A stretch of DNA of 64,000 nucleotides from CADEED01 sp035765415 (lineage in GTDB: Bacteria; Pseudomonadota; Gammaproteobacteria; Steroidobacterales; Steroidobacteraceae): NCBI GenBank assembly GCA_035765415.1, contig DASTXR010000086.1, positions 1 through 64,000 of the forward strand, written 5' to 3'. The notes beneath the pieces are model-generated. The model did not search any database. It was not told where the DNA came from and saw only the letters and a list, made by a program, of their open reading frames with translations. The position numbers and the translations under genes were made by a program. Positions 42,481 through 51,149 of the stretch are shown here, in pieces. The stretch's first letter is position 1; every line of letters starts with the position of its first letter.

Positions 42481-44211
42481 ATGAATAACAATCGCTATCA
42501 GGCCGCTGCGCTGCCGCTGCTGGCCTTGATCCTCATGGTTTTTTCACCGCTGGCGTTCTCATCGGAACCTGACGCGGTCATCGAAGCGACCGGCGAAGGT
42601 CTCACCTACCTGGAAGTCGGATTCCGCTCCAGGGAAGGCAAAGAACTGGCCCAATACCATTTCAAAGGGTCTGACGGACTGATAGTCGGCAGCGTAGCGC
42701 TGCCCGGCGAGGCCGGCGCGCAATACGAGATCACGGCATTCGATGCAGACGGCATCGCTACCTACTCAGGCAAGGGTTTGCTTCCGGGCCTGATCGAGGG
42801 CGACCGGCCGCGGCTGCTGTCGCTGCCCGGCACGGAACCGGAAAAGGGCGGCAATGGGCTCGTAATCTCGCTGTCGCGTGAGCGCCTGGTGCTGGAGGCC
42901 AAGCCGATGGACGATCCCAACAGCTTCTATGTCTGGCTCGAGGCGTTCGACCCGCGCGGCGATCGCTTGAAGCTCGATCCCAAGGAGGTCAGCTGGGGTC
43001 TGACCGATCCGACTCACTTCGAGATCGATCGGTTGGGAGAGTTCGAGATCGTGGTTCGCCCGCGCGAGACTTTTCCGCGGCCGGTGGGCGATCTCTGCGA
43101 CGTGCCCCCGAAGGTCGTTCTGTGTATCCCGGACCTGAATTGCAGGGTGGTCAGTATCTGCCCCGACCCCTGGGCCCAGCTCAGCGCGGGTGTCATCCAT
43201 ACCTGCGCGCTGACGAAAAGCGGCGCCGCCTATTGCTGGGGCGCTAACAACCAGGGCCAGCTCGGCGCGCCCACCACCACGACTTGCGGATCCACGTCCC
43301 GCACGATGTGCAGCACCCGTCCTCTGCGCGTCGAATGCCCGGCCGGCGCGCCGTGCCGGTTCACGCAAATAGCCTCCGGCGAGACGCTGACCGTGGCAAT
43401 CGACACGAACGGCGACACCTGGTGGTGGGGGCGCGGCGCGCCGGCTCATCACAAGGTCTCGGCGACGCTGCGGGGTAAACCCATCGAGTTCTCATCGATT
43501 GCCGCGGGATACGGTCACGGCTGCGGAATCGGCGACGGCGCGCTCTTTTGCTGGGGCTCGAACGGCTTCGGATCGGCCGGCGCCCCGCTGGTAATGAGAG
43601 AGGTGAGCGATCAGTCTCCGGTTCACGTCCTGCCAACGATCGAATTCAGCAAAGTGGTTGGTGGCAGCGAACACACGTGTGCGGTCACCAGCAGGGCCAC
43701 CGACGTGGTCTGCTGGGGTCGCGACACTGAGAACCAGACGACGGGTCCTAACCCGGCGCAACACGGCCAGTTCTTCTTCCAGAATTTCGGGACGCTGGTC
43801 TCCATCGTCGATCTGGCGCTGTCGCATAGCAGTAGCTGCGTCACTCTTGCCGGCAGCGGCGTGAATTGCTGGGGAGACCATTTGAATCTCGATGTGGCGC
43901 CCTTCGGAGTGCCGGAAAGCCTGGCCGTGGGGCATCACCATGTGTGCGCAGTCTCGTCCCAGAAGGCAAGCTGCGTGGGCGGGAACAACTGGGGCGAGCT
44001 TGGAACCAACTCAACCGCGCTCCAGGCTTCTCCTGTCCCCGTGCATGCTCCGCCGGCACTCGTCTCGACGATCTCGGCGGGCACTAACCATACCTGCGGC
44101 CTCACGCCGACTGGCGAGATCTACTGCTGGGGCAGGAATCATGAAGGCGAGGTTGGCGACGGCAGCGCGCCCTACAACGTCACTGGGCCCACATTGGTGA
44201 CGACGCCCTGA
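42481..44211 (+). CDS. Exported RCC1-repeat (beta-propeller) protein
   Basis: 576 residues. A signal peptide (YQAAALPLLALILMVFSPLA, cut near 28) is followed by an about 200-residue beta-rich domain of unknown kind, then RCC1-type repeats from about 230 to the end: HTCALTKSGAAYCWGANNQG, HGCGIGDGALFCWGSNG, HTCAVTSRATDVVCWGRD, HTCGLTPTGEIYCWGRNHEG. Each repeat carries the paired cysteines typical of bacterial exported RCC1 proteins (C..YCWG), probably disulfide-bonded. Bacterial members are mostly uncharacterised surface or binding proteins. A ribosome site GGGGAG precedes the ATG. It stands as a single gene. Confidence 0.85.
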   Translation: MNNNRYQAAALPLLALILMVFSPLAFSSEPDAVIEATGEGLTYLEVGFRSREGKELAQYHFKGSDGLIVGSVALPGEAGAQYEITAFDADGIATYSGKGLLPGLIEGDRPRLLSLPGTEPEKGGNGLVISLSRERLVLEAKPMDDPNSFYVWLEAFDPRGDRLKLDPKEVSWGLTDPTHFEIDRLGEFEIVVRPRETFPRPVGDLCDVPPKVVLCIPDLNCRVVSICPDPWAQLSAGVIHTCALTKSGAAYCWGANNQGQLGAPTTTTCGSTSRTMCSTRPLRVECPAGAPCRFTQIASGETLTVAIDTNGDTWWWGRGAPAHHKVSATLRGKPIEFSSIAAGYGHGCGIGDGALFCWGSNGFGSAGAPLVMREVSDQSPVHVLPTIEFSKVVGGSEHTCAVTSRATDVVCWGRDTENQTTGPNPAQHGQFFFQNFGTLVSIVDLALSHSSSCVTLAGSGVNCWGDHLNLDVAPFGVPESLAVGHHHVCAVSSQKASCVGGNNWGELGTNSTALQASPVPVHAPPALVSTISAGTNHTCGLTPTGEIYCWGRNHEGEVGDGSAPYNVTGPTLVTTP

Positions 44212-44231
44212 CACGCAGCTCGTTCGCCGGC

Positions 44232-44260
44232 TTGTCCCTCACGTTATAACGAGGTATAAC
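44232..44260 (+). promoter_or_regulatory. Promoter/operator of the AbrB-like/nucleotidyltransferase operon
   Basis: TTGTCC (44232-44237), 17 bases, TATAAC (44255-44260). The -10 is half of an inverted repeat GTTATA (44243-44248)/TATAAC (44255-44260), and TATAAC also occurs at 44245-44250. The ATG follows at 44269, so the RNA would start within about two bases of it and no Shine-Dalgarno site is present. The repeat over the promoter is a likely site for self-repression. Confidence 0.6.
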
Positions 44261-44268
44261 TCGCGGCC

Positions 44269-44709
44269 ATGAAACTGGTCGTGCGCAGGATCGGCAATTC
44301 CTATGGGGTGATCATCCCCAAGAGCGCGCTCGACCGTTGGGGGTTGAGCGAGGGCGACCATCTGCAGCTCAACCAGCGCGGCATCGGGGTGCCGGCTGGC
44401 GCCGCGAAGTCGCACGAGATCCTCGACGAACTCAAGCGCTCGATTGCGCTCGCGGTGGTGCGCGGATTCACGCCGCGGGAGATTCGCGGCCAGATCCTCG
44501 CCAACCTGCACCGCTGGAAAACCCAGGGCATGTGGGTGCCGGCATTCGATGACTGGCGCGAACTTGCGCAACGGGATGACGATGGGGCCTTGTTTGCCGC
44601 GATGCTCGGGCGGGACGAGCGTTCGGTTCAACTGCGCCAGTCCATGCCGTTCGTCGGGCTGCTTTCCCGGGAAGAAGTGAGGCGGCTGCATGAAGAAGCA
44701 GCAACTTGA
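44269..44709 (+). CDS. AbrB/MazE-type swapped-hairpin protein, putative antitoxin
   Basis: 146 residues. The first about 40 residues (MKLVVRRIGNSYGVIIPKSA, then LDRWGLSEGDHLQL) are the swapped-hairpin DNA-binding domain of AbrB/MazE/SpoVT proteins. The rest is a helical extension (LKRSIALAVVRGFTPREIRG, HRWKTQGMWVPAFDDW, LFAAMLGRDERSVQLRQS) not found in short MazE antitoxins. It overlaps the next gene by 20 bases, so the pair is coupled. By layout and domain type it is probably the antitoxin and repressor of its operon; the downstream protein has a nucleotidyltransferase-like motif. Action on DNA is inferred. Confidence 0.75.
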   Translation: MKLVVRRIGNSYGVIIPKSALDRWGLSEGDHLQLNQRGIGVPAGAAKSHEILDELKRSIALAVVRGFTPREIRGQILANLHRWKTQGMWVPAFDDWRELAQRDDDGALFAAMLGRDERSVQLRQSMPFVGLLSREEVRRLHEEAAT

Positions 44710-45229
44710 TCACATCCTGCGCGCGGCAGGCCGAATCACCGGGGAAAAGCAGTTCGTGATCATCGGTAGTCAGTCGCTGCACGCGACATTTCCCGATCTG
44801 CCCGATGAGATCGTGCGCTCGGCGGAAGTGGACTTGATTGCCACGAACGACGAGCGCCGGACAGAATGGCTCAACGCGATTGGCGTGCACTCTCCCTTTC
44901 ACGAGAATTTTGGTTATTACGCCGACCCGGTGGGTGAGGAAACCGCGACGCTCCCGAAGGGCTGGAAGAGCCGCCTCGTCAAGTTGCCGGCCGGCGATAC
45001 CGATGGTGTGCGCGGTCTGTGCCTGGATCCGCACGACCTCGCGATTGCGAAATACGTGGCGCGCCGCGAAAAAGACATTGCGTTCAACCGCGAGCTGGCC
45101 CGGCGGGGGATCGTGGAGCGCGAGCAACTGCTGGCGCTGCTTGCGCAGACCCGAGTCGACGAAGCCGTACGCGTGCGGGTCAGGGCAGACATCGAGCGCG
45201 ACTTCAAGGGCAAACGCCCAGGAACTTGA
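44690..45229 (+). CDS. Nucleotidyltransferase-like protein (DUF6036/AbiEii-like), putative toxin
   Basis: 179 residues. The motif FVIIGSQSLHATF (Gly26-Ser27) followed by SAEVDLIAT (Glu46, Asp48) is the hG[G/S]...[D/E]h[D/E] signature of DNA polymerase-beta-like nucleotidyltransferases. A later LDPHDLAIAKYVARREKD segment is common to DUF6036 and AbiEii-type proteins. AbiEii and MenA toxins of this class add nucleotides to tRNA; whether this one does is unknown. It starts inside the AbrB-like gene (ribosome site GAGG) and ends 54 bases before the ABC transporter. The toxin role is inferred from the pairing. Confidence 0.72.
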   Translation: MKKQQLDHILRAAGRITGEKQFVIIGSQSLHATFPDLPDEIVRSAEVDLIATNDERRTEWLNAIGVHSPFHENFGYYADPVGEETATLPKGWKSRLVKLPAGDTDGVRGLCLDPHDLAIAKYVARREKDIAFNRELARRGIVEREQLLALLAQTRVDEAVRVRVRADIERDFKGKRPGT

Positions 45230-45283
45230 TCAGTCACCCAGAACTCCAAACCGGTCCGATCCCGCTAACACAGGTCTAACTGC

Positions 45284-46231
45284 ATGAATTCAGTGCTTCC
45301 CGCCGTCCACGCGCGCGGGCTGGTGAAACAATTTGGTGCTTTGCGCGCCGTCGACGGCATCGACCTCGACGTGCCGCGCGGCATGATCTTCGCCATCCTG
45401 GGTCCCAACGGCGCCGGCAAAACTACTCTCATGCGCATGCTGGCCACGCTGCTGCACCCGAATGAAGGGTCGGCCAGCGTCATGGGCCACGATCTGGCGA
45501 CCGAGCCGGACCAGGTGCGTGCGTCCATCGCCATGACCGGGCAGTTCGCCTCGCTCGATGAAGACCTCACGGGCCGCGAGAACCTGGTGCTGCTGGCGCG
45601 GCTCTGGGGGTTCCGTGGCCGCTCGGCGCGCGAGCGCGCGGACCAGTTGCTAGGCACGTTCGACCTCTCGGAAGCGGCGACCAGGCAGGTCAAGGACTAC
45701 TCGGGCGGCATGCGCCGCCGGCTGGACATCGCGGCCTCGCTCATCGTGACGCCGGGCGTGCTGTTTCTCGATGAGCCGACGACGGGCCTGGACCCGGTGG
45801 CGCGCAAGAGCGTGTGGGGCATGATCCGCCAGCTTGCGGGCTCGGGCGTGACGATCCTGCTGACCACGCAGTACATGGACGAGGCCGACCAGCTCGCGGC
45901 GCGCATCGCCGTCATCGACCACGGCAAGAAGATAGCCGAGGGCACGCCGCGCGAGCTCAAGGTGGCGACGGGCTCGGGCTTCCTGCACGTGGCGCTGGCG
46001 GATCCCGCGCGCCTGGACGATGCCGCCAGGCTACTCGAGACCAACCTCGGCGCCACCGTCCAGCGCAGCGTGGAGGGCGCCACGCTCGCCGTGGTGGCCA
46101 GGACGCCGAAGGACGCCAACGCGGCGCTGGGCGCGCTCATCGACGCCGGCATCGAGCTGGCGGATTTCTCGATGGGCAGCCCCAGTCTCGACGAAGTGTT
46201 CTTCGCTCTCACCGGAAAGGGCAAATCATGA
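45284..46231 (+). CDS. DrrA-type ABC transporter ATPase
   Basis: 315 residues. Walker A GPNGAGKTT (near 45-53), signature YSGGMRRRLDIA, Walker B LFLDEPTTGLD and the H-loop are all present, and the C-terminal about 85 residues form the extension seen in daunorubicin-resistance (DrrA) proteins. It powers export by the permease encoded next, whose start overlaps its stop (ATGA). The pair is a two-gene ABC-2 exporter; substrates of relatives are antibiotics or other hydrophobic compounds. It starts 54 bases after the nucleotidyltransferase gene. Confidence 0.93.
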   Translation: MNSVLPAVHARGLVKQFGALRAVDGIDLDVPRGMIFAILGPNGAGKTTLMRMLATLLHPNEGSASVMGHDLATEPDQVRASIAMTGQFASLDEDLTGRENLVLLARLWGFRGRSARERADQLLGTFDLSEAATRQVKDYSGGMRRRLDIAASLIVTPGVLFLDEPTTGLDPVARKSVWGMIRQLAGSGVTILLTTQYMDEADQLAARIAVIDHGKKIAEGTPRELKVATGSGFLHVALADPARLDDAARLLETNLGATVQRSVEGATLAVVARTPKDANAALGALIDAGIELADFSMGSPSLDEVFFALTGKGKS

Positions 46232-47013
46232 GTCTCACGCAAGTTGCACGTCCGCCGGCTCCCTCGGCGTTCTCCAATGCGCTGGTCTTCGGCTGGCGCG
46301 CAGTGCTCAAGTTCAAGCACGTGCCGGAGCAGCTGTTCGATCTCGTGATGACGCCCATCATGTTCACGCTGCTGTTCACGTTCGTGTTCGGCGGTGCGCT
46401 GGCGGGCTCGCCGGGCGGCTATCTACAAGTGTTCCTGCCGGGCATCCTGGTGCAGACGGTGATGTTCAACGCGGTGTATTCGGGCATGGGCCTGTCTACC
46501 GACCTCGGCAAAGGCCTGTTCGACCGTTTCCGGTCGCTGCCCATCTGGTCGCTGTCGCCATTCGCGGGGCTCATGGTGGGCGACGTACTGCGCCATCTCA
46601 TCGCGGGCGGCATCATCCTCACCATCGGCCTGCTGCTGGGGTACCGGCCCGAGGCCGGCATCCTGGGTGTGCTCGCGGCGTTCGCCTTGCTGGTCGTTAT
46701 CGGCTTCGGCACGGGCTGGATATTCATCGTGCTGGGCCTGTTGATCCGCACGCCGATGACGGTGATGACGATCGGCTTCACGTTCATGTTCCCGCTGATC
46801 TTCGCGTCCAACATCATGGTCGACCCGGAAACCATGCCGGGCTGGCTGCGCGCGTTCGTCGTGGTCAACCCGGTGTCGCTGATGACGTCGGCGATGCGCG
46901 GGCTCATGGGCGGCAGCGCGACGCTCGAGCAGGTGACGCTGGCGCTCATCGCGCCCATCGGGCTCACGGTGGTGCTGGCGCCGCTCACGGTATGGCTCTA
47001 TCGACGGCAGTGA
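46228..47013 (+). CDS. DrrB-type ABC-2 transporter permease
   Basis: 261 residues from the ATG at 46228, which overlaps the ATPase stop; the long open frame upstream is only a shadow. About six membrane helices are seen (45-65, 80-100, 125-145, 155-180, 185-205, 235-255). The ABC-2 signature of the DrrB family is present: LFTFVFGGAL, GLSTDLGKGLFDRFRSLPIW and the C-terminal NPVSLMTSAMRGLMGG. With the ATPase it makes a full exporter after dimer formation. The exported hydrolase gene follows 41 bases later. Confidence 0.92.
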   Translation: MSLTQVARPPAPSAFSNALVFGWRAVLKFKHVPEQLFDLVMTPIMFTLLFTFVFGGALAGSPGGYLQVFLPGILVQTVMFNAVYSGMGLSTDLGKGLFDRFRSLPIWSLSPFAGLMVGDVLRHLIAGGIILTIGLLLGYRPEAGILGVLAAFALLVVIGFGTGWIFIVLGLLIRTPMTVMTIGFTFMFPLIFASNIMVDPETMPGWLRAFVVVNPVSLMTSAMRGLMGGSATLEQVTLALIAPIGLTVVLAPLTVWLYRRQ

Positions 47014-47054
47014 TTTCGTTTAAACCAGCAAGGGCTTTGGGGAGTCCAAGAGTC

Positions 47055-47891
47055 ATGAACAAGATAGCTCCTGTACTTTTCCTTTTGTCCTTCCTGGTCG
47101 GCGCGCCGAGTTTCGGCGGAAACCCGCGTGTCGAGGAAGTCGAATTTGTTAGCCACGGCGCGAAGTTAGCCGGGTCCGCCGTGTTCCCCGACGGCCAGCC
47201 CATCCACGCGGCGGTGGTGTTCATCCACGGCTCGGGAGAGCAGTCGAGAGATCTGAAGCTGGCGGAGCGTTTTGCCAGGGAAGGCATCGCGGCGCTGGTC
47301 TATGACAAGCGTGGCGTCGGAAAATCCGGCGGCAAATATGAAGGCGACCAGAACGTCAGCGAGAAGAACATCGCGCTGCTGGCGGACGACGCGAATGCGG
47401 CCTTGCAGAAGCTGTCGAGCTACCCGTCACTGAAAGGAATACCGGTGGGACTTGCCGGCATCAGCCAGGCAGGGTGGATAGCGCCGGTTGCCGCGGAGAA
47501 AAGCAGCCTCGCGAAATTCCTGCTGCTGTGGAGCGGCCCGGTGGGCAAGGTGAGCGAGGAAGACATCTACAGCAAGTTCACGGCGGATCGGGACAGCCCG
47601 GTCGCACCCACGTTTGACGAAGCGCTGCGTTCGCGAACCCAGAAATACATCTGGCCGGATTTCCTGGGCAAGGACACCGACTCGAGCGAGAACCTGAAGA
47701 AGCTGTCGATCCCGGGGCTCTGGATATTCAGCGACAACGACGGCAGCATCCCCGTGGCTTTGTCCATCGAGCGGCTGCAACAACTCCGCCAGGAGGGCCA
47801 CGCGTTCGATTACGTGCTGTTCTCGGGCCTGGGGCACAACAACATGGGCCACACGTTCGCCACGGCCATCGATTGGCTCAAGCGGCTCTGA
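47055..47891 (+). CDS. Exported alpha/beta hydrolase
   Basis: 278 residues from the ATG at 47055. Signal peptide (APVLFLLSFLVGAPSFG, cut near 21). The alpha/beta-hydrolase core has HGSGEQSRD (oxyanion), YDKRGVGKSGG, nucleophile Ser in LAGISQAGW (near 137), acid in SDNDGSIP and His in GLGHNNMGHT. Members of this group act on acyl or peptide-like esters; the substrate is unknown. It could form an operon with the DrrAB exporter upstream. Its stop is 3 bases from the convergent hydrolase gene. Confidence 0.85.
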   Translation: MNKIAPVLFLLSFLVGAPSFGGNPRVEEVEFVSHGAKLAGSAVFPDGQPIHAAVVFIHGSGEQSRDLKLAERFAREGIAALVYDKRGVGKSGGKYEGDQNVSEKNIALLADDANAALQKLSSYPSLKGIPVGLAGISQAGWIAPVAAEKSSLAKFLLLWSGPVGKVSEEDIYSKFTADRDSPVAPTFDEALRSRTQKYIWPDFLGKDTDSSENLKKLSIPGLWIFSDNDGSIPVALSIERLQQLRQEGHAFDYVLFSGLGHNNMGHTFATAIDWLKRL

Positions 47892-47894
47892 GTC

Positions 47895-48716
47895 TCAGCC
47901 TTTGAGAAACGCCAGCAGGTGATCGATCACGCGTTGTTTGTCCGTGGCCAGCAGGCCATGCGGCGAACCCTCGTACTCGATGAGCTTCGAGTTCTTGATG
48001 CCTTGCGCAGCGGGCCGCGCTGACGCATCGATCGACACGTTCTGATCGCCGGTGCCGTGAATGATGAGCGTCGGCACCTTGAACGACGCCAGGTCGGGGC
48101 GGAAATCCGTCTTGAAGAACGAGTCGGCGCAGGCCAGCGTGGGTTTGAGGCCGGCCTGCATGGTGACGTTCAACGACCATTGCAGCACTTCGTCGCTCAC
48201 GGGGTGCTCGGCCTTGTCGACGCCATAAAATTTCTTGAAGAACTCCGCGAAAAAGCCGGCGCGGTCTTTGAGGATGGCGGCCGTGGTTTCTTCGAGCGCC
48301 TTGAGCTCGGTGCCGTGCGGGTTGTCTTCGGTCTTGAGTTTGTAGGGAACGATGGATGCGATGAGCCCGGCCTGGGTTATATCTGCGCCGCTGTACCTGG
48401 TCATGTAACGCGCCACTTCACCGCCACCCATGGAAAAGCCGATGAGCGCGGCGTCGGACACCTGGCAGTGCTTGAGCACGGCGCGCAGGTCGTCGGTGAG
48501 CGTGTCGTAGTCGTATCCGTTCCAGGGTTGTGAGGACCTGCCAAACCCGCGGCGGTCGTAGGCAATCACGCGATAGCCGGCGTTTGCCAGTGCGAGGGAC
48601 TGGTCGTCCCACGAGTCCGCGCTGAGTGGCCAGCCGTGCAGCAGCACGACGGGCCGGCCGCGGCCCCAGTCCTTGTAATAGAGCTGCGTGTTCGCGTCGA
48701 TGGTCACGTATGGCAT
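47895..48716 (-). CDS. Alpha/beta hydrolase, non-heme chloroperoxidase-like
   Basis: 273 residues, the standard length for the cofactor-free haloperoxidase/esterase family. Visible are LHGWPLSADSW (oxyanion), YDRRGFGRSSQPW, nucleophile Ser in IGFSMGGGEVARY (near 97), acidic GTGDQNVSI and His in SPHGLLATDK. It has no signal peptide, so cytoplasmic. The family includes arylesterases and perhydrolases; the haloperoxidase name reflects side activity. It is divergent from the GH95 gene across a 96-base gap containing a 14-base palindrome. Confidence 0.9.
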   Translation of the reverse strand: MPYVTIDANTQLYYKDWGRGRPVVLLHGWPLSADSWDDQSLALANAGYRVIAYDRRGFGRSSQPWNGYDYDTLTDDLRAVLKHCQVSDAALIGFSMGGGEVARYMTRYSGADITQAGLIASIVPYKLKTEDNPHGTELKALEETTAAILKDRAGFFAEFFKKFYGVDKAEHPVSDEVLQWSLNVTMQAGLKPTLACADSFFKTDFRPDLASFKVPTLIIHGTGDQNVSIDASARPAAQGIKNSKLIEYEGSPHGLLATDKQRVIDHLLAFLKG

Positions 48717-48729
48717 GTGCGCAGTATTC

Positions 48730-48743
48730 GCCTCGCGCGAGGC
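48730..48743. promoter_or_regulatory. 14-base palindrome between the divergent hydrolase and GH95 genes
   Basis: GCCTCGCGCGAGGC is a perfect palindrome, 13 bases upstream of the minus-strand hydrolase ATG and about 70 bases before the GH95 ATG. A regulator could bind here and act on both genes. No regulator gene is adjacent. Confidence 0.3.
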
Positions 48744-48812
48744 CAGCGGCAGTGGATGCTTTCTGACGATAGGCGTGGTCCATTGCTGACAATCACGCTA
48801 CCTTTCACGCCC

Positions 48813-51149
48813 ATGATCACGCGCAGACAAACGTTGAAAGGTGGGCTGGCCCTGGGCGCCGTTGCCTCGGGTGCTTTCCGCGGGGCCGGTGCGGCGGAGT
48901 CGCAGAGTGATGCGTCGCCACTCACGCTCTGGTATCGCCAACCCGCGGAGGTGTGGACCGAAGCGCTGCCCATCGGCAACGGCCGTCTCGGCGCGATGAT
49001 CTTCGGCGGCGTCGCGCGCGAGCGCCTGCAGCTCAACGAAGACACGCTTTATGCGGGCGGGCCATACGACCCATCGAACCCGGAGGCGCTCACTACCTTG
49101 CCGCAGGTGCGTGCGCTCATCGCCAGCGGAAAATATTCCGAAGCGCAGAACCTCGTCGACGAAAAGATGATGGCGCGGCCGCTCCGCATGCCGTCGTACC
49201 AGACGGTGGGCGACCTGGTGCTTTCCTTCGGCGCCTCGGCATACACGCAGGATTATCGGCGCGATCTCGATCTCGAGTCGGCCTGCGCGCGCGTTCAGTT
49301 CACGCGCGACGGCGTGACATTGACTCGCGAGTCGTTCGCGTCGGCCGTGGACCAGGTGATCGTCACGCGCATTTCCGTCGATCGTCCGGGCGCGCTCGAT
49401 TTCCGCGCAGGCTTCGAAACGCCGATGCCAGGCAAGGTGGCGATTGATGACGCGCACCTGGTGCTCAATGGTCACAACGTCTCGCAACAGGGAATCGACG
49501 GCCGCTTGCGTTTCCAGGCGCGCGTGGCGGTGATCCCGCAAGGCGGCGGCGTGCAGCTGCGCGACGGCGAGTTCGTGGTGTCCGGCGCGGACTCCGCGCT
49601 GGTGCTCGTCGCCATCGCCACGAATTTCCGGCGCTTCAACGACGTGTCCGGTGATCCGGAAGCAACTACCCGTACGCAGATCAAGGCGGCCGCCGCGAAG
49701 ACCCACGAGACGTTGCGCGCCGCGCACGTCGCCGATCACCGCAAGCTGTTCGGGCGCGTGGCGTTCGAGCTGCCGTCGACTCCGGCGGCCGCGGAGCCGA
49801 CGAACCTGCGCATCCGCAACTCGCAAACCAGCGATGACCCGCAACTGGCTGCGCTCTATTTCCAGTACGCGCGCTACCTGCTCATCGGTTGCTCGCGGCC
49901 CAGCACGCAGCCGGCGAATCTCCAGGGCCTGTGGAACGACAAGTTGTCAGCGCCGTGGGGCTCGAAATACACCATCAACATCAACACCGAGATGAACTAC
50001 TGGCCCGCGGAGCCGGCGAACCTCGCCGAATGCGTGCAGCCGCTGGTGGCGATGGTGAAGGATCTTGCGGTCACGGGCGCGGTCACCGCGCGCGTGAACT
50101 ACGGCGCGCGTGGCTGGGTGGCCCACCACAACACGGACCTGTGGCGCGCCACCGGGCCGATCGACGGCGCGAAATGGGGGATGTGGCCTACGGGCGGCGC
50201 ATGGTTGTGCAAACACTTGTGGGATCGGTACGACTACGGCCGCGATCGCTCCTATCTCGCCGACGTCTATCCACTGCTCGAGGGCGCCGCGCAGTTCTTT
50301 CTCGATACGCTGGTCCCGGACCCCTCGGGCAAGTTCCTGGTCACCAGCCCGTCGATCTCGCCGGAAAATCTACACCCGCACGGCGCGGCGATCTGCGCCG
50401 GCCCGGCCATGGACAGCCAGATCCTGCGCGACCTGTTTGCCAACTGCATTCGCGCCTCGGAGATCCTGGGGCGGAATGCCGATTTCCGGGCCGCCTGCGC
50501 TGCCGCGCGCGCGCGCCTGCCAGAGGACCGCATCGGCAAGGCGGGGCAGCTCCAGGAGTGGATGGAGGACTGGGACATGGAGGCGCCCGAGCGCGACCAT
50601 CGCCATGTCTCTCATCTGTATGCGCTGTTTCCGAGCGAGCAGATTTCCCTGCGCCGCACGCCGGAGCTCGCGGCCGCGGCGCGGCGTTCGCTCGAGTTGC
50701 GCGGCGACCTGTCCACGGGCTGGGCCATCGCCTGGCGCATCAATCTCTGGGCGCGGCTGCGCGATGCCGAACGTACGCATGGCGTCATCAAACTACTGCT
50801 CGACCCGTCGCGTACCTATCCCAACATGTTCGATGCGCATCCGCCGTTCCAGATCGACGGCAACTTCGGCGGCGCCAACGGCATGATGGAGATGCTGCTG
50901 CAATGCGTGGACGGCGAGATCGAGCTGTTGCCGGCATTGCCGCGCGCCTGGGCCACGGGGTCGATACGCGGATTGCGTGCGCGCGGTGGCTTCGAGGTGG
51001 ACATGGCCTGGCGTGATGGCGAGCTGGTCGAGGCCCGGCTGCGCGGCAAGCCCGGCGGCGACGCGCGCGTGCGTTACCGGGAAAAGCTGGTCAAGGTTCG
51101 CGCCGCGAATGGACGGAGCGCCGTCCTCAAACCCGCGCAGTTCAGCTAG
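48813..51149 (+). CDS. Glycoside hydrolase family 95 (alpha-L-fucosidase-like), Tat-exported
   Basis: 778 residues from the ATG at 48813; the open frame upstream overlaps the divergent gene. The N-terminus MITRRQTLKGGLALGAVASG is a twin-arginine signal. The N-terminal beta domain (LTLWYRQPAEVWTEALPIGN, FGGVARERLQLNEDTLY) and the alpha/alpha barrel with PANLQGLWND, INTEMNYWPAEPANL and the C-terminal PFQIDGNFGGANGMMEML are signatures of GH95. Family members remove alpha-1,2-L-fucose or L-galactose from plant and animal glycans by inversion; Asn/Asp residues in the INTEMNYW and HNTDLW segments take part. With GH127 it points to plant-polymer degradation outside the cytoplasm. Confidence 0.92.
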   Translation: MITRRQTLKGGLALGAVASGAFRGAGAAESQSDASPLTLWYRQPAEVWTEALPIGNGRLGAMIFGGVARERLQLNEDTLYAGGPYDPSNPEALTTLPQVRALIASGKYSEAQNLVDEKMMARPLRMPSYQTVGDLVLSFGASAYTQDYRRDLDLESACARVQFTRDGVTLTRESFASAVDQVIVTRISVDRPGALDFRAGFETPMPGKVAIDDAHLVLNGHNVSQQGIDGRLRFQARVAVIPQGGGVQLRDGEFVVSGADSALVLVAIATNFRRFNDVSGDPEATTRTQIKAAAAKTHETLRAAHVADHRKLFGRVAFELPSTPAAAEPTNLRIRNSQTSDDPQLAALYFQYARYLLIGCSRPSTQPANLQGLWNDKLSAPWGSKYTININTEMNYWPAEPANLAECVQPLVAMVKDLAVTGAVTARVNYGARGWVAHHNTDLWRATGPIDGAKWGMWPTGGAWLCKHLWDRYDYGRDRSYLADVYPLLEGAAQFFLDTLVPDPSGKFLVTSPSISPENLHPHGAAICAGPAMDSQILRDLFANCIRASEILGRNADFRAACAAARARLPEDRIGKAGQLQEWMEDWDMEAPERDHRHVSHLYALFPSEQISLRRTPELAAAARRSLELRGDLSTGWAIAWRINLWARLRDAERTHGVIKLLLDPSRTYPNMFDAHPPFQIDGNFGGANGMMEMLLQCVDGEIELLPALPRAWATGSIRGLRARGGFEVDMAWRDGELVEARLRGKPGGDARVRYREKLVKVRAANGRSAVLKPAQFS

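Noticed and set aside
49889..51016. 375-residue plus-strand frame within GH95
   Set aside because: Out of phase with the GH95 gene and Arg-rich; shadow frame.
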